This document shows, one piece after another, positions 9,290 to 18,883 of a stretch of DNA of 64,000 bases. The notes under the pieces are model-generated. The model was given only the letters and a program-made list of their open reading frames with translations. It did not search any database and was not told the origin of the DNA. The stretch's first letter is position 1, and the number at the start of each line of letters is the position of its first letter. The translations under genes and the position numbers were made by a program. Origin of the DNA: Proteobacteria bacterium HN_bin10 (GTDB lineage Bacteria > Pseudomonadota > Alphaproteobacteria > Caulobacterales > Aquidulcibacteraceae); assembly GCA_002083515.1 (NCBI GenBank), contig LWDN01000051.1, forward strand, positions 27,417 through 91,416, given 5' to 3'.

Positions 9290-10024
9290 TCAATTGCGCG
9301 GCGAAAGCAAGCTCAGGATGAACTGAAACAGGTTGATGAAGTTGATGTACAGGCTGAGAGCGCCGTACGTCGTGGCGACGGACATCGCCCGTTGGTCTCC
9401 ACCCAGCTGGTAGTACATGAACTTCAGGCGCTGGGTGTCGAAGGCGACCAAGCCCGCGAAAACCAGCACGCCGATCACCGAAATCGCGAAGCTCAGCGCC
9501 GATGAGGCGATGAACAGGTTCACGATGGACGCGATGATGAGGCCGATAAGGCCCATGATCAGGAACGTGCCAAAGCCGGTTAGATCGCGCTTGGTCGTAT
9601 AGCCCCAGAGGCTAAGACCGCCGAATGCCGCTGACGTCACCAGGAACGCCTTGGCGACGATCACCATGCCGCCGTCGATGCGACCGTAATAGGAAACCAA
9701 AGCGCCCATGCCGACGCCGATCAACGCGACGACGCTCCAGTAAACCAGGTTCGCCGACATCGGCGATGGGTTGCGCATGACGAAGCTCGCCACGAGTAGG
9801 ATCGCCAGCGGGCCGAACATCACCAAGTAGGCTTGGGGACCGGAGAAGATCGCGGCCATCAAAGCCGGCGTCGTCCCGACAACCCAGGCGAGGCCGGCAG
9901 TCAGCGCCAGACCCAACGCCATCTTGTTGTAGATGCCGAGCATGAAGGATCGCAGGCCCGCATCGACCGCCATGTCCGCGCGGCCGGCCGGGATCGACCC
10001 CGTTTGGAAGTGGTAGTCGCTCAT
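9290..10024 (-). CDS. Bax inhibitor-1/YccA family membrane protein
   Basis: A 244-residue inner-membrane protein with seven predicted helices, of the BI-1/YccA/TMBIM family. Eukaryotic and some bacterial relatives are pH-sensitive calcium leak channels, and YccA interacts with FtsH. The family tail motif (YGALSLYINFINLFQFILSL) and a conserved Asp pair region (VAFDTQRLK) are present. The start is the ATG preceded by GAGGAGGT. An in-frame extension upstream lacks any conserved sequence. The physiological role in this organism is unknown. Confidence 0.93.
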   Translation of the reverse strand: MSDYHFQTGSIPAGRADMAVDAGLRSFMLGIYNKMALGLALTAGLAWVVGTTPALMAAIFSGPQAYLVMFGPLAILLVASFVMRNPSPMSANLVYWSVVALIGVGMGALVSYYGRIDGGMVIVAKAFLVTSAAFGGLSLWGYTTKRDLTGFGTFLIMGLIGLIIASIVNLFIASSALSFAISVIGVLVFAGLVAFDTQRLKFMYYQLGGDQRAMSVATTYGALSLYINFINLFQFILSLLSPRN

Positions 10025-10264
10025 CCAGTTACCTCCTCGCCGCTCCCAGAATCCTGCGGCTGTGGCTGAGAATATGGCCGCCCGATCGCCGGACCACAAG
10101 GAATTGCCACGTCTTCGGGTTGCCTACCACCCGAAGCGAGGTCAAAATCATCATGGCGGATAGGAAAATGATCCCATCGCCGCAGCGCTCGGGCGCGAGT
10201 CGGCGGGGCGCCTAGCCCGGACGGTGTTCGAATCGCGCTACCAGCGGCGCGGAGGTAGGCCAGG

Positions 10265-12673
10265 GTGGCTGACGAGAACGACGATCCGAAACAGCCGGAG
10301 CACGCGCCTCCACCGGAACCCCCGCCGGAGGCGGGCCAGGATTCCGTTGGCCTGCCGCCTCAGGACCCAGCCGCCGACGATCTCTTCGAAGCAAGCTCTG
10401 ACGATACGGCGGCGAGAGAGGATGTCGCGGATGCGCTCCTTGAGTCCGCTGATGCGGCCGCCGCCGTGGAACACGAGACGGAAATCTCCCCCGATGCTGG
10501 GGCAACCGAGCTTCCCCCACATTACTTCCGCGCCGCGGGCGATCCTGAGGAAGCGCAAGAGGAGCCGCCCGCTTCGCTAGTCGGCCGTCTGCGCGATCGA
10601 GTGGTCGGCACGGCCCAGGATTTCTGGCGCTATCTCGAGCCGCGCTGGGTGAAGTTCTACGGCGCCTCCCGCGCGTTCACAGGCGAGATGTGGCGGCGCG
10701 TTCGCGGCATCAAGCACCCGCGCAACGTCCGCGAAGCGGCAGTCTGGAGCGGCTGGGCCGCCGGCGGCCTTCTCGCCATCATCGTCGGCTTCTTCTTCTT
10801 CGTGACCTGGGGGATGCCCTCTACCGACGATCTCTGGGAGGCGCGCAACGGCCAGTCGATCACCTTCCTCGACCGCAACGGGCATGTGATCCTGCGCGAG
10901 GGCGCGCAGAACGCCCCGCCGGTGGATCTAACCACGCTGCCGCCCTACGTCGCACAGGCGTTCATCGCCATCGAAGATCGACGCTTCTACGAGCACTTCG
11001 GCGTGGATTTCGGCGGCATGATGCGCGCCGGCGCCGAGAACTTGCGCGCCGGCCGCGTGGTTCAGGGCGGTTCCACGATTACGCAGCAGCTGGCGAAGAA
11101 CCTCTTCCTCACCAACGAGCGGTCGTGGCGGCGCAAGGCCCAAGAAATTGCCATGGCGATCTGGTTGGAGGGGCGCTTCAGCAAAGATGAAATCCTCGCG
11201 CTCTACCTGTCGCGCGTTTACTTCGGCGCCGGCGCATACGGCATTGAAGCCGCGGCTGAGCGCTATTTCGACCGCCCCGCCCGCGAACTCACCTTGCTGC
11301 AGTCAGCCATGATCGCGGGGCTGGTGAAGGCGCCGTCGCGGCTCAATCCGGCGCGTCAGGATATCGCCGCCGCACGCGACCGCGCCACCGTTGTGCTGAC
11401 GGAAATGGTCAACATGGGCTTTATCAGCGCCGCTGAACGTGATGCCGCATTGCGCGAAGAACTCACGATCAGCCGACGCAATCCGGCGGGCGTGCTTTCC
11501 TACTACCGCGATTGGATCGATCCGCTGCTGAACGACGTCATCGGTCAGCAGCGTGACGATTTCATCGTCGAGACCACGATCGACATCGCCGCGCAACGCG
11601 CCGCCGCCGAAGCCGTCGACGCCGTGCTCTCGGAGCAAGGAGAAGCGCGGCGCGTGAGCCAGGGCGCGATGATCGCCATGGACGACGAAGGCGGCGTGCG
11701 CGCACTGGTCGGCGGGCGTGACTACGACCTCAGCCAATTCAATCGCGCCACCCAGGCGCGGCGCCAGCCTGGTTCGTCGTTCAAGTACTTCATCTATTTG
11801 GCGGCTATGGAGAACGGCCTGACGCCCTGGAGCGTTCGCGAAGATGCTCCAATCACGATCTACATCGACGGCCAAGAGCCATGGTCTCCAGGCAATTACA
11901 CTGGCGAGTATCACGGCCCCACTGAACTGACGCGCGCCTTCGCGCTTTCCTACAATATGGTCGCGATCCGCGTCGCCAACGAAATCGGCGGACAAAATGT
12001 CATCGACGTAGCGCGCCGACTGGGCGTTCGCTCTCCGCTTAACAATTATCACTCGCTGGCGCTTGGCGCGCAGGAGATCACGCTTCTTGAGATGACGCAG
12101 GCTTACGGCGCCATGGCGGCCGAAGGCTACGGCATCGAGGCTCATGGCGTCGCGCGCATACGCCGCGCCAACTCGGATGAGACCATGTGGACGTTCCGAC
12201 CACAGCGCAGGGATCGCGTGATCGAGGACCGTCCGATGCGGTACATGAATTATATGATGCGGCGCGTGGTCGACGCGGGCACCGGCACGGCCGCGCGCAT
12301 GCCAGGCCGCCAGGTGGGCGGCAAGACAGGCACCGGGAACGATTACCGAGACGCCTGGTTCATCGGATTTGTCCCCGGCATGGTCGCTGGCGTATGGGTC
12401 GGCAACGACAATTTCGCCGAGACTGCACGCGTCACGGGCGGAACGCTTCCAGCGGAAATATGGGCTCGAGTGATGCCGACCGCGCTCCGAAACACGCCGG
12501 TGCGCGAACTCCAGATGCCGCGCCCCGAGGACTATGACACGGGCTTACCCGATCCCGCCACGCCGGAGCTTACCGCCGTCGGCGCCCCCATTGGCGCTGT
12601 TATCGGCGCCACGCAACCGCCGCCCCCGGCCGACGGCCAGGATCGGTCCTTAGACTTTGGACCCGAGGGCTAG
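10265..12673 (+). CDS. PBP1A-type bifunctional penicillin-binding protein
   Basis: An 802-residue peptidoglycan synthase that polymerises glycan strands and cross-links stem peptides in the periplasm. An unusually long, acidic, Pro-rich cytoplasmic N-terminus (about 160 residues) precedes one transmembrane helix (about 162-184). The GT51 domain has EDRRFYEHFGVD and GGSTITQQLAKN. The transpeptidase domain has S504 in SSFK, SYN (562-564) and KTGT starting at K687. The GTG start is supported by GGAGGT. This is one of two bifunctional PBPs in the window. The other, mrcA at 41 kb, has a short basic/acidic N-tail instead. Confidence 0.95.
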   Translation: MADENDDPKQPEHAPPPEPPPEAGQDSVGLPPQDPAADDLFEASSDDTAAREDVADALLESADAAAAVEHETEISPDAGATELPPHYFRAAGDPEEAQEEPPASLVGRLRDRVVGTAQDFWRYLEPRWVKFYGASRAFTGEMWRRVRGIKHPRNVREAAVWSGWAAGGLLAIIVGFFFFVTWGMPSTDDLWEARNGQSITFLDRNGHVILREGAQNAPPVDLTTLPPYVAQAFIAIEDRRFYEHFGVDFGGMMRAGAENLRAGRVVQGGSTITQQLAKNLFLTNERSWRRKAQEIAMAIWLEGRFSKDEILALYLSRVYFGAGAYGIEAAAERYFDRPARELTLLQSAMIAGLVKAPSRLNPARQDIAAARDRATVVLTEMVNMGFISAAERDAALREELTISRRNPAGVLSYYRDWIDPLLNDVIGQQRDDFIVETTIDIAAQRAAAEAVDAVLSEQGEARRVSQGAMIAMDDEGGVRALVGGRDYDLSQFNRATQARRQPGSSFKYFIYLAAMENGLTPWSVREDAPITIYIDGQEPWSPGNYTGEYHGPTELTRAFALSYNMVAIRVANEIGGQNVIDVARRLGVRSPLNNYHSLALGAQEITLLEMTQAYGAMAAEGYGIEAHGVARIRRANSDETMWTFRPQRRDRVIEDRPMRYMNYMMRRVVDAGTGTAARMPGRQVGGKTGTGNDYRDAWFIGFVPGMVAGVWVGNDNFAETARVTGGTLPAEIWARVMPTALRNTPVRELQMPRPEDYDTGLPDPATPELTAVGAPIGAVIGATQPPPPADGQDRSLDFGPEG

Positions 12674-12773
12674 CCCGCTGAGTTTCTGCTGTTGGCTGGG
12701 CTGACAGCGAGCTTACACCCAGCTAATCCAACCCGTCATGGCGACCGTAAGAACGGCGTTATGGGGGTTCTTC

Positions 12774-14837
12774 ATGCAACGCATATTGTTCGCAGCACTG
12801 GCGGTCGCCTTTGCGGTCGCCGCACCCGCATCAGCCCAGCAGCAAGTTCAGCGGGCGCCTCTGGATTGGTTCTTGGGATACGACCAGTTCCGCGGCGCCA
12901 CCCTGTCCCCTGACGGGCGTCACCTGGCCGTGATCCGTCGCGACGACGCCGGCGACACGCTTCTCGTCGTCAATCTTGAGACGCGCCGCGCGCAAGGCAT
13001 CCAGCGCGCCCGCGCCGATCAAAGCCTCGAACTCAGCCAAGTCGGGTTCGCCAACAATTCTCGCATCATTTTCCGCTTGCTCCAGCGTAATCGCGTCGTC
13101 TCCGACACATCCTCCAGCGCGCGTCGCAACCGCCGCGTAGATGACGGCTTTGAGACCAATTCGCGCATCTATGCCGTAAATCTGGACGGCTCGAACCTGA
13201 TTCAACTGTATGATCCATCTGCGCTCGGCGTGGTTTATGTCGACGCCGGCATCGTCAGCGACCTACCGCGCGACGAGGACCACGTTTTGTTGATTGTCCC
13301 GACCTTTGGCGGTGTCGAATTGCGCAAGGTGAATGTCAACACCGCCGAGGCGCAGCGCGTCGAGGACGGCACCATCTACACCTTCAACTTCGAAGTAGAC
13401 ATCAACGGCACGCCAGTCCTGCGCCAGGATAGCATCGCCGACGGCGAGGGCTTTGCCTGGCTGCGGCGCGGCCCGAACCAACGGCGCTGGACCGAGATCG
13501 CCCGCTATCGCGGCGCCGCGGCAGCCAATTCCGGCCCCGACTTCCAGCCGATCGGTGCCGCGCAACAGCCCGGCCAAGTATTTGTGCTGGCTCGTCGCGA
13601 AGGCAGCGACACCAGCGGCCTCTATGTCTATGACGCCGCCACCGGCCAATATGCAGAGACGATTGAGACCAACCCCTATTACGATATCACCGACGCCGAA
13701 CTCGACACCGCCAACAACGTGCTGCAGGCGGCATGCTGGTGGGCGCAACGCTGGACCTGCGAACCCAAGGACACCGCTTTCGGCGCACGTTGGGCGGCGA
13801 TCAACCAGGCCCTCGGAGATCAATTGAATGTCATGCTGGTCGATCGCTCGGACGACGGCAATCTCTGGCTCATCTACACGTTCGGGCCGCAAGATCTCGG
13901 CACCTACTACATGTACAATCACGAGACGCGTGCACTGAACTCGATCATCTCTCAGCGCAGCAACATAAACCCGCGCTTGCTGCCCACCCAGCACGTTGTT
14001 GAATACGCCACGTCCGACGGTCAGCGTCAGTGGGGCTACTTATGGCTGCCACCTGGTGTGAGCATGGCGCAGGCGCGCAACCTGCCAACCATCGTAGTGC
14101 CGCACGGCGGGCCTGAAGGACGCGACATTTGGGGCAGCGACCCCTTCGCACATTCCTTCTCGAGCCAGGGCTACGCAGTCTTCCAGCCAAACTTCCGCGG
14201 CGGCGGCGGCTTTGGTCGCGCCTTCGTAGTCGCGGGCCACGGCCAGTGGGGCGCGCGCATGCAGGAGGACGTCGCCGACGCAGCCCGTCACCTGATCCAG
14301 GCAGGCATCACCGATCCAAACCGTATCTGCATCAATGGTTGGTCGTATGGAGGCTATGTCGCAATGACCGCCTCGTTCATGAACGCCGACATCTTCAAGT
14401 GCTCGGTCGCGGGGGCCGGCGTTTCTGACCTGCGCGCGATGCTACGCTGGGTGCGCTCGGGCGATCGCGGCGACGTGCAGGGCGGCGGCGGCGGCGGCGG
14501 CTCGCGCTCGGTATCTTACCAATACTGGACCGACGCCATGGGCAGCCGCGGCGAGGCCGATATCGATGCGGTCTCGGCGGCTCAAAACGCCGAACGCGTT
14601 GGCATGCCGCTTCTGCTGATCCACGGCGATGAAGACATCACTGTGCCGATCTCGCAAAGCGAGCTAATGCAGCGCGCGATGGAGCGCGCCGGCAAGCCAA
14701 CCCGCCTGATAACGCTGCACGATATCGACCACTACGCCTCGCCCAATAATGGCGAGGCCTGGCGGACGGTGCTGAGCGAGGCGCTGGCCTTCTTCAACCA
14801 GCATATCGGCCCGGGCGTTCCGCCTGGTTCTCAATAG
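12774..14837 (+). CDS. S9 family (prolyl oligopeptidase) secreted peptidase
   Basis: A 687-residue exported serine peptidase. It has a signal peptide (MQRILFAALAVAFAVAAPASA), then a beta-propeller-like N-terminal domain with WD-type strands (LSPDGRHLAVIRRD). The C-terminal alpha/beta-hydrolase domain carries the triad S524 (GWSYGGY), D621 (HGDEDITVP) and H653 (DIDHYASP). It probably trims peptides in the periplasm or outside the cell. I preferred ATG 12774 to an upstream in-frame ATG at 12738 because it begins the signal peptide and follows a GGGGG tract. A (GGC)n run encodes seven or eight consecutive glycines in a loop of the catalytic domain near nt 14480-14503. Confidence 0.93.
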   Translation: MQRILFAALAVAFAVAAPASAQQQVQRAPLDWFLGYDQFRGATLSPDGRHLAVIRRDDAGDTLLVVNLETRRAQGIQRARADQSLELSQVGFANNSRIIFRLLQRNRVVSDTSSSARRNRRVDDGFETNSRIYAVNLDGSNLIQLYDPSALGVVYVDAGIVSDLPRDEDHVLLIVPTFGGVELRKVNVNTAEAQRVEDGTIYTFNFEVDINGTPVLRQDSIADGEGFAWLRRGPNQRRWTEIARYRGAAAANSGPDFQPIGAAQQPGQVFVLARREGSDTSGLYVYDAATGQYAETIETNPYYDITDAELDTANNVLQAACWWAQRWTCEPKDTAFGARWAAINQALGDQLNVMLVDRSDDGNLWLIYTFGPQDLGTYYMYNHETRALNSIISQRSNINPRLLPTQHVVEYATSDGQRQWGYLWLPPGVSMAQARNLPTIVVPHGGPEGRDIWGSDPFAHSFSSQGYAVFQPNFRGGGGFGRAFVVAGHGQWGARMQEDVADAARHLIQAGITDPNRICINGWSYGGYVAMTASFMNADIFKCSVAGAGVSDLRAMLRWVRSGDRGDVQGGGGGGGSRSVSYQYWTDAMGSRGEADIDAVSAAQNAERVGMPLLLIHGDEDITVPISQSELMQRAMERAGKPTRLITLHDIDHYASPNNGEAWRTVLSEALAFFNQHIGPGVPPGSQ

Positions 14838-14845
14838 GAACATTC

Positions 14846-14877
14846 GCTGCGGCTCGCCCAAGCGGACGAGCCGCAGC
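14846..14877. terminator. Bidirectional hairpin between convergent genes
   Basis: GCTGCGGCTCG and CGAGCCGCAGC form a perfect 11-bp stem around a 10-nt loop. It lies 9 nt after the S9 peptidase stop and before the 3' end of the convergent metallopeptidase gene. It lacks a clear T-tract on either side, so it may need Rho or act only as an mRNA 3' stabiliser. Confidence 0.55.
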
Positions 14878-14899
14878 GCTTCTGATCAGCAGCGCCTGT

Positions 14900-15658
14900 T
14901 CAGCGCGCCATGCCAACGGCATGCAGGCGGCTGCCGTGACGGTGCAGCCAATCGCGTCCGGCATCGTAATCGGGCATGCACTTGCGCACGAGCGCCCAGA
15001 AACGCCGCGAGTGGTTCATCTCGCGCAAATGCGCCACCTCGTGCGCGGCGAGATAATCGAGCACGAACGGCGGCGCCATGATCACGCGCCACGAGAAGGA
15101 CAGCGCGCCATCGGCGGAACACGATCCCCAGCGCGAACGGAGCTCCTTCACCTGAATTCGTTCCGGCCGCACGCCTAGAGTGACCGCATGGGTGGCAACG
15201 CGGTCGATAAGGTCAATTCGCGCCTGGTCCTTCAGAAACCGAACCACGCGAGACTGAAATAACCCCGCGTCGGGCGCCGCCACCACGAGGCGCGGCAACA
15301 GATCTTCCTCGATCCGCGGCGCGGTTCGGCCCTGCCGGAAAACAAGTTCGTGCTCGATCCCTCTGAGCGGCACGAATGATCCGGGAGAAAGCGAGACGCC
15401 CCGCGGCAATCGCGCCAATTCCTCCGCGATCCAGCCTGCCCTTTCAGCGGCGAACCGCGCCGCATGCTCCAGGTGACGCTTAGTCGGCGCTGTGGCGACG
15501 GCTTCGCGCCGGGTCGGATCGATACGCACCGACACATGCCGGGCGCGCGGATTCACAATCAGTTTCACCGGCAATCGGCGACCGTCGATCGTTTCGATCT
15601 CGGTGTGACCGGGCTCGGCCTTCTGTCGCGAATCGAAGCGCATGCGCAAGAATCTCAT
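14900..15658 (-). CDS. YgjP-type (DUF45/M48-like) metallopeptidase
   Basis: A 252-residue protein of the YgjP/DUF45 family. Visible motifs are RSRWGSCSADGALSFSW, the zinc site H206-E-V-A-H210 and a third histidine in NHSRRF (H216), an SprT-like arrangement. There is no signal peptide, so it is probably cytoplasmic. Family members are predicted zinc metalloproteases, and some were reported with nucleotide pyrophosphatase activity. The start is set at the ATG encoding MRFLRMRF. An upstream in-frame extension is unconserved. It converges on the S9 peptidase gene. Confidence 0.88.
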   Translation of the reverse strand: MRFLRMRFDSRQKAEPGHTEIETIDGRRLPVKLIVNPRARHVSVRIDPTRREAVATAPTKRHLEHAARFAAERAGWIAEELARLPRGVSLSPGSFVPLRGIEHELVFRQGRTAPRIEEDLLPRLVVAAPDAGLFQSRVVRFLKDQARIDLIDRVATHAVTLGVRPERIQVKELRSRWGSCSADGALSFSWRVIMAPPFVLDYLAAHEVAHLREMNHSRRFWALVRKCMPDYDAGRDWLHRHGSRLHAVGMAR

Positions 15659-15781
15659 GTCAGGCAGGTTTCCGCGAGCCGGACCTGACGCAGATTGCAC
15701 ACGAGAAGTTAGGAAACACCAAGCCACACGCCCGCGTGACGGGTTAGTCGATGAGCCTGATGCAGAGGCCGGCGGGGACCC

Positions 15782-17077
15782 CTAGTCCGCGCCAACCACG
15801 CGCAACCTGTTGCGATGCGCTTTTCGCGATGCGTTCGACTGGAACGCGCGCATGAAATCGCGCACACGCGGATAGATTTCGGTGCGGAAGCGGCGGCCCG
15901 AAAATACGCCGTAATGGCCGACGCCGGGCTGGATGTAGTCGCGGCGCATATGCTCGGGGATGTTGGCGCAAATGTCGTGCGCCGCTTGCGTTTGGCCAAT
16001 GCCGGAAATGTCGTCGTTCTCGCCTTCGACCGTCAGCAGCGCCGTCTTGGTGATCGCGCTTGGATCGACCACGCGCCCGCGGTGCATCATCGTCCCGTTT
16101 GCCAAGCGATATTCCTGGAACACGTCGGTCAGCGTCTGGATGTAGAACTCTTCCGAGAGATCCATGACCGAGAGATACTCATCATAAAACTCCCGATGCT
16201 TCTCGGCGCTGTCGCCGTCGCCCTTCACGAGATTCTGAAAATACGAGTGATGCGCATCGACATGGCGCGAGAGGTTCATGCCCATGAAGCTCGCGAGTTG
16301 CAGGAAGCCCGGGTAGACGCGCCTAAATACGCCCGGATAGAGCGCCGGCACGGTGTGGATCATGTTCTGCTTGAACCAGTCGAGATCGCGCTTCTCAGCC
16401 AGAAGGTTCGGCGCCGTGGGCGAACGGCGCGCATCGATCGGCGAGCCCATAATCGTCATCGTCGCCGGCGCGCACGGATCGTCTTCCTCAGCCATCAGCG
16501 AAACGGCGGCCAACACCGCCGGCCCGGGCTGACACACGGCCACGACATGCGTCTGCGGTCCGAGCGCACGCACCATCTCCATGACGTAATCGATGTAGTC
16601 GTTGAGATCGAAGCGGCCAGCCAACACCGGCACCATGCGCGCATCCGCCCAATCGCTGATGTAAACGTCATGCTCCGGAAGAAACGCCGACACCGTGTCC
16701 CGCAGCAGCGTCGCATAGTGTCCGGACATCGGCGCCACCAAAAGCACAGCCGGATCGACGCGCTCGCCGCGCGCTTCGCGGAGTTTTTCAGCGTCACGCT
16801 CAAAGTGAATGAGGCTGCACCACGGCTTCGACCAAACCCGCTCCGCCGCGACCGGAACCTCGACGCCGCCAATCTTCGTTGTGATCGCGCCCCAGCTTGG
16901 CTTGCGATAGCGCCGGGTCATCGACTCGAACAGATCGGCCGCCGCGGCGGCCGTACGTCCAACTTCAGTGTCCACCAGCGGATTGAGCGGCGAACGCATC
17001 ACCGAAGACTGCATCAAGGCAGCGATCCGCAGGGGCGCCACCGAAAGGTGGCCGAGTTCATAGAGAGAATAGAGCAT
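15782..17077 (-). CDS. phaZ: Intracellular polyhydroxyalkanoate depolymerase
   Basis: A 431-residue cytoplasmic enzyme that hydrolyses native PHB granules, releasing hydroxybutyrate for energy metabolism. It matches the Ralstonia PhaZ1-type alpha/beta hydrolases that use cysteine rather than serine. C182 lies in AVCQPGPA. The acid is in VEGENDDISG and the histidine in GVGHYGVFSG. The length is normal and there is no signal peptide. It is a single gene with its promoter in the 160-bp gap towards senC, where a CTGC-N3-GCAG palindrome (possible PhaR site) lies just before the start codon. Confidence 0.95.
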   Translation of the reverse strand: MLYSLYELGHLSVAPLRIAALMQSSVMRSPLNPLVDTEVGRTAAAAADLFESMTRRYRKPSWGAITTKIGGVEVPVAAERVWSKPWCSLIHFERDAEKLREARGERVDPAVLLVAPMSGHYATLLRDTVSAFLPEHDVYISDWADARMVPVLAGRFDLNDYIDYVMEMVRALGPQTHVVAVCQPGPAVLAAVSLMAEEDDPCAPATMTIMGSPIDARRSPTAPNLLAEKRDLDWFKQNMIHTVPALYPGVFRRVYPGFLQLASFMGMNLSRHVDAHHSYFQNLVKGDGDSAEKHREFYDEYLSVMDLSEEFYIQTLTDVFQEYRLANGTMMHRGRVVDPSAITKTALLTVEGENDDISGIGQTQAAHDICANIPEHMRRDYIQPGVGHYGVFSGRRFRTEIYPRVRDFMRAFQSNASRKAHRNRLRVVGAD

Positions 17078-17089
17078 GCAGGCCCTCTG

Positions 17090-17100
17090 CTGCGGCGCAG
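17090..17100. promoter_or_regulatory. Possible PhaR operator upstream of phaZ
   Basis: CTGC-GGC-GCAG matches the TGC-rich pattern CTGC-N3/4-GCAG described for PhaR in Paracoccus. It begins 13 nt upstream of the phaZ start codon. The position next to a PHA gene is suggestive. However, an eight-base degenerate palindrome is common in high-GC DNA, and no phaR gene is in the window. Confidence 0.3.
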
Positions 17101-17237
17101 CAATGTGCGCATCCCCACCTTGCCAACAAGCTAAGACGCCTCTTTGGGGCGAGCGGCCCCAACGGCGTCACCCCCGCTTGGACCAGACGAGCCGTAAAGG
17201 CGCCGCGCCCTGGCGCCAAGACCCCTATTTCACATAA

Positions 17238-17951
17238 TCAAGGGAGGTCGGTCCGCTCCAGCCCCGCGGCGATGCACGCCGCGATCTCGGCGGGCGGCGT
17301 GGGGGTCATCGGGCTACGCGGGTCCATCATGTCTGCCCGCCGCATGGTCGGAATGATCGACACCGTTCGCCAATTGCCGTCGACAACGTAGAGCAAGGAG
17401 GAATGGTCCACGCTGTACGCGCCCTCCGCCGCGCCGGGCGCGGTAGTTCTGCCGTGGTGGACCTGGAACGCGCGTGCGACCGCGTCGACCTGCGCTCGCG
17501 TGCCGCTCAGCCCGGTCAATCCTTCCGGAAACCCCTCGGTGCTGGCGTATTCGCCCATGCGCTCGGGCGTATCGCGCTCGGGATCGACGGTAACGAGGAC
17601 CGCCTGCACATCGTACGAGCCCGGCAAGGCCAGCGCTTCCGCGAGCGCGTACATGCTGCCGGGGCAAATGTCCGGGCAATGGGTGAACCCGAAATAGATG
17701 ACGGCGGGCTCGCCGGCGAAGTCAGCCTGCGTCACGCGCGCGCCGTTGCTGTCCACCAGATCGATGGGACCGCCAACACCGTCTGCATTCTCCAGAATGC
17801 AATTCGATGGCGCCGTGGCCTGCTTTTCGCGCTGCGTCCGGTCGGCGCCAGCGAGCCACAGCGCTGCGGCCGCGGCCAGACCCGCGACCGCGAGAGCGGG
17901 CACGATTGCGCCGGTGAGGTTCCGGCGCGGCGTTTCAACGGGATCAGCCAT
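17238..17951 (-). CDS. senC: SCO1/SenC copper-binding protein
   Basis: A 237-residue membrane-anchored periplasmic thioredoxin-fold protein that helps deliver copper to the CuA centre of cytochrome oxidase. It has one N-terminal transmembrane anchor (about residues 13-35). The copper ligands C92-PDI-C96 are present, as is H183 in SVDHSSLL. The gene lies 0.9 kb from regB on the opposite strand. In Rhodobacter, senC is part of the regB-senC-regA cluster, so the proximity here looks like a rearranged version of that association (inference). There is an extra cysteine pair (C51 and one near residue 227). Confidence 0.94.
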   Translation of the reverse strand: MADPVETPRRNLTGAIVPALAVAGLAAAAALWLAGADRTQREKQATAPSNCILENADGVGGPIDLVDSNGARVTQADFAGEPAVIYFGFTHCPDICPGSMYALAEALALPGSYDVQAVLVTVDPERDTPERMGEYASTEGFPEGLTGLSGTRAQVDAVARAFQVHHGRTTAPGAAEGAYSVDHSSLLYVVDGNWRTVSIIPTMRRADMMDPRSPMTPTPPAEIAACIAAGLERTDLP

Positions 17952-18067
17952 CCTGCCCAGCTAGAGGGCCGGCCCGACCACGGATCAACGCGGCGCGAGC
18001 GCACAGGAGGCGCAATGCCGCAGCCGGCGCTTGAGCGCCACCGCAAATCCGCGCATGTGGCGCGTTC

Positions 18068-18838
18068 ATGTTGGGCCGTTCGCCTTGGATTGCGATCGCT
18101 TCCGTGGTTGGCGTGTTTGCCGCTGCCGCGCTCTTCTTCTTGCCGCGCCTTCACGACCGCGATCCGCCATGCAGCGTTCGGGAATTCGAAAGCTCGCGCT
18201 TCATCGTGTGCGCCTTCGACGCGCGCAGCCATGAGATGCGCCTGTACTCGCGTGACGCATCTGGAGCGTACCTTCGCGGTTTCGAGAGGCTGGAGCTGGC
18301 GCTTGGCGCCGACGCCCGCAACGTGCGCTTCGCGATGAACGCCGGCATGTTCAACGATGCTGGCGCACCCATCGGGCTTTATGTCGAGGATGGAGAGGAG
18401 CAAAAGTCCATCTCCCTCACCGACGGCCCCGGCAACTTTCATCTCAAACCCAACGGCGTGTTCTGGCAGGGCCATGATGGATCGCTGCACATCGAACCTT
18501 CGGAAGCGTATGCGTTGGCGCTTCGCGAACCGCGCTGGGCGACCCAATCCGGCCCGATGCTTGTGATCGACGGCGAAATGCACCCGCGCTTCGCCGAAGA
18601 CGGCGCGTCGCGGTTCGTGCGCAATGGCGTCGGCGTGCGCGATGGGCAAACCGCTTATTTCGTGATCAGTTCCGGACTGGTCTCGTTCGGGCGCTTCGCC
18701 CGATTCTTCCGCGACGAGCTAAACTGCAGCGAAGCGCTCTTCCTCGACGGCGGAGTCTCCAGCTTGTGGGCGCCGTCCATCGGTCGCCGGGACGACAATC
18801 AGCAACTCGGTCCACTGGTTGTGGTTCTCGATCGCTAG
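18068..18838 (+). CDS. Phosphodiester glycosidase family (DUF2233/NAGPA) protein
   Basis: A 256-residue protein with an N-terminal signal anchor (residues 7-27), followed by a NAGPA-type phosphodiester glycosidase domain. Conserved blocks are FAMNAGMFNDAGAPIGLYV, FHLKPNGVFW, TQSGPMLVIDG and ALFLDGGVSSLW. The domain cleaves GlcNAc-type phosphodiesters in its characterised eukaryotic member. The bacterial substrate is unknown but is probably an envelope glycan or teichoic-like linkage. It probably faces the periplasm. regB starts 45 nt downstream on the same strand. Confidence 0.9.
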   Translation: MLGRSPWIAIASVVGVFAAAALFFLPRLHDRDPPCSVREFESSRFIVCAFDARSHEMRLYSRDASGAYLRGFERLELALGADARNVRFAMNAGMFNDAGAPIGLYVEDGEEQKSISLTDGPGNFHLKPNGVFWQGHDGSLHIEPSEAYALALREPRWATQSGPMLVIDGEMHPRFAEDGASRFVRNGVGVRDGQTAYFVISSGLVSFGRFARFFRDELNCSEALFLDGGVSSLWAPSIGRRDDNQQLGPLVVVLDR

Positions 18839-18883
18839 AAATCGACTTGAGCGGCGACGCCGCCGCGGCAATGAAGAGCGGGC

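Noticed and set aside
10218..10245. T-loop-like GTTCGAATC upstream of the PBP gene
   Set aside because: No acceptor stem, anticodon arm or CCA context could be built around it, so it is not a tRNA.
14478..14504. (GGC)n microsatellite
   Set aside because: It is in frame inside the S9 peptidase and simply encodes a glycine loop. No second copy or phase-variation signature was seen.
15815..17134. 439-codon plus-strand ORF opposite phaZ, and similar long antisense ORFs at 39767-41233, 55648-57000 and 60562-61974
   Set aside because: All lie opposite well-supported genes, are Arg/His/Ala-rich with no recognisable motif, and are expected in high-GC DNA.
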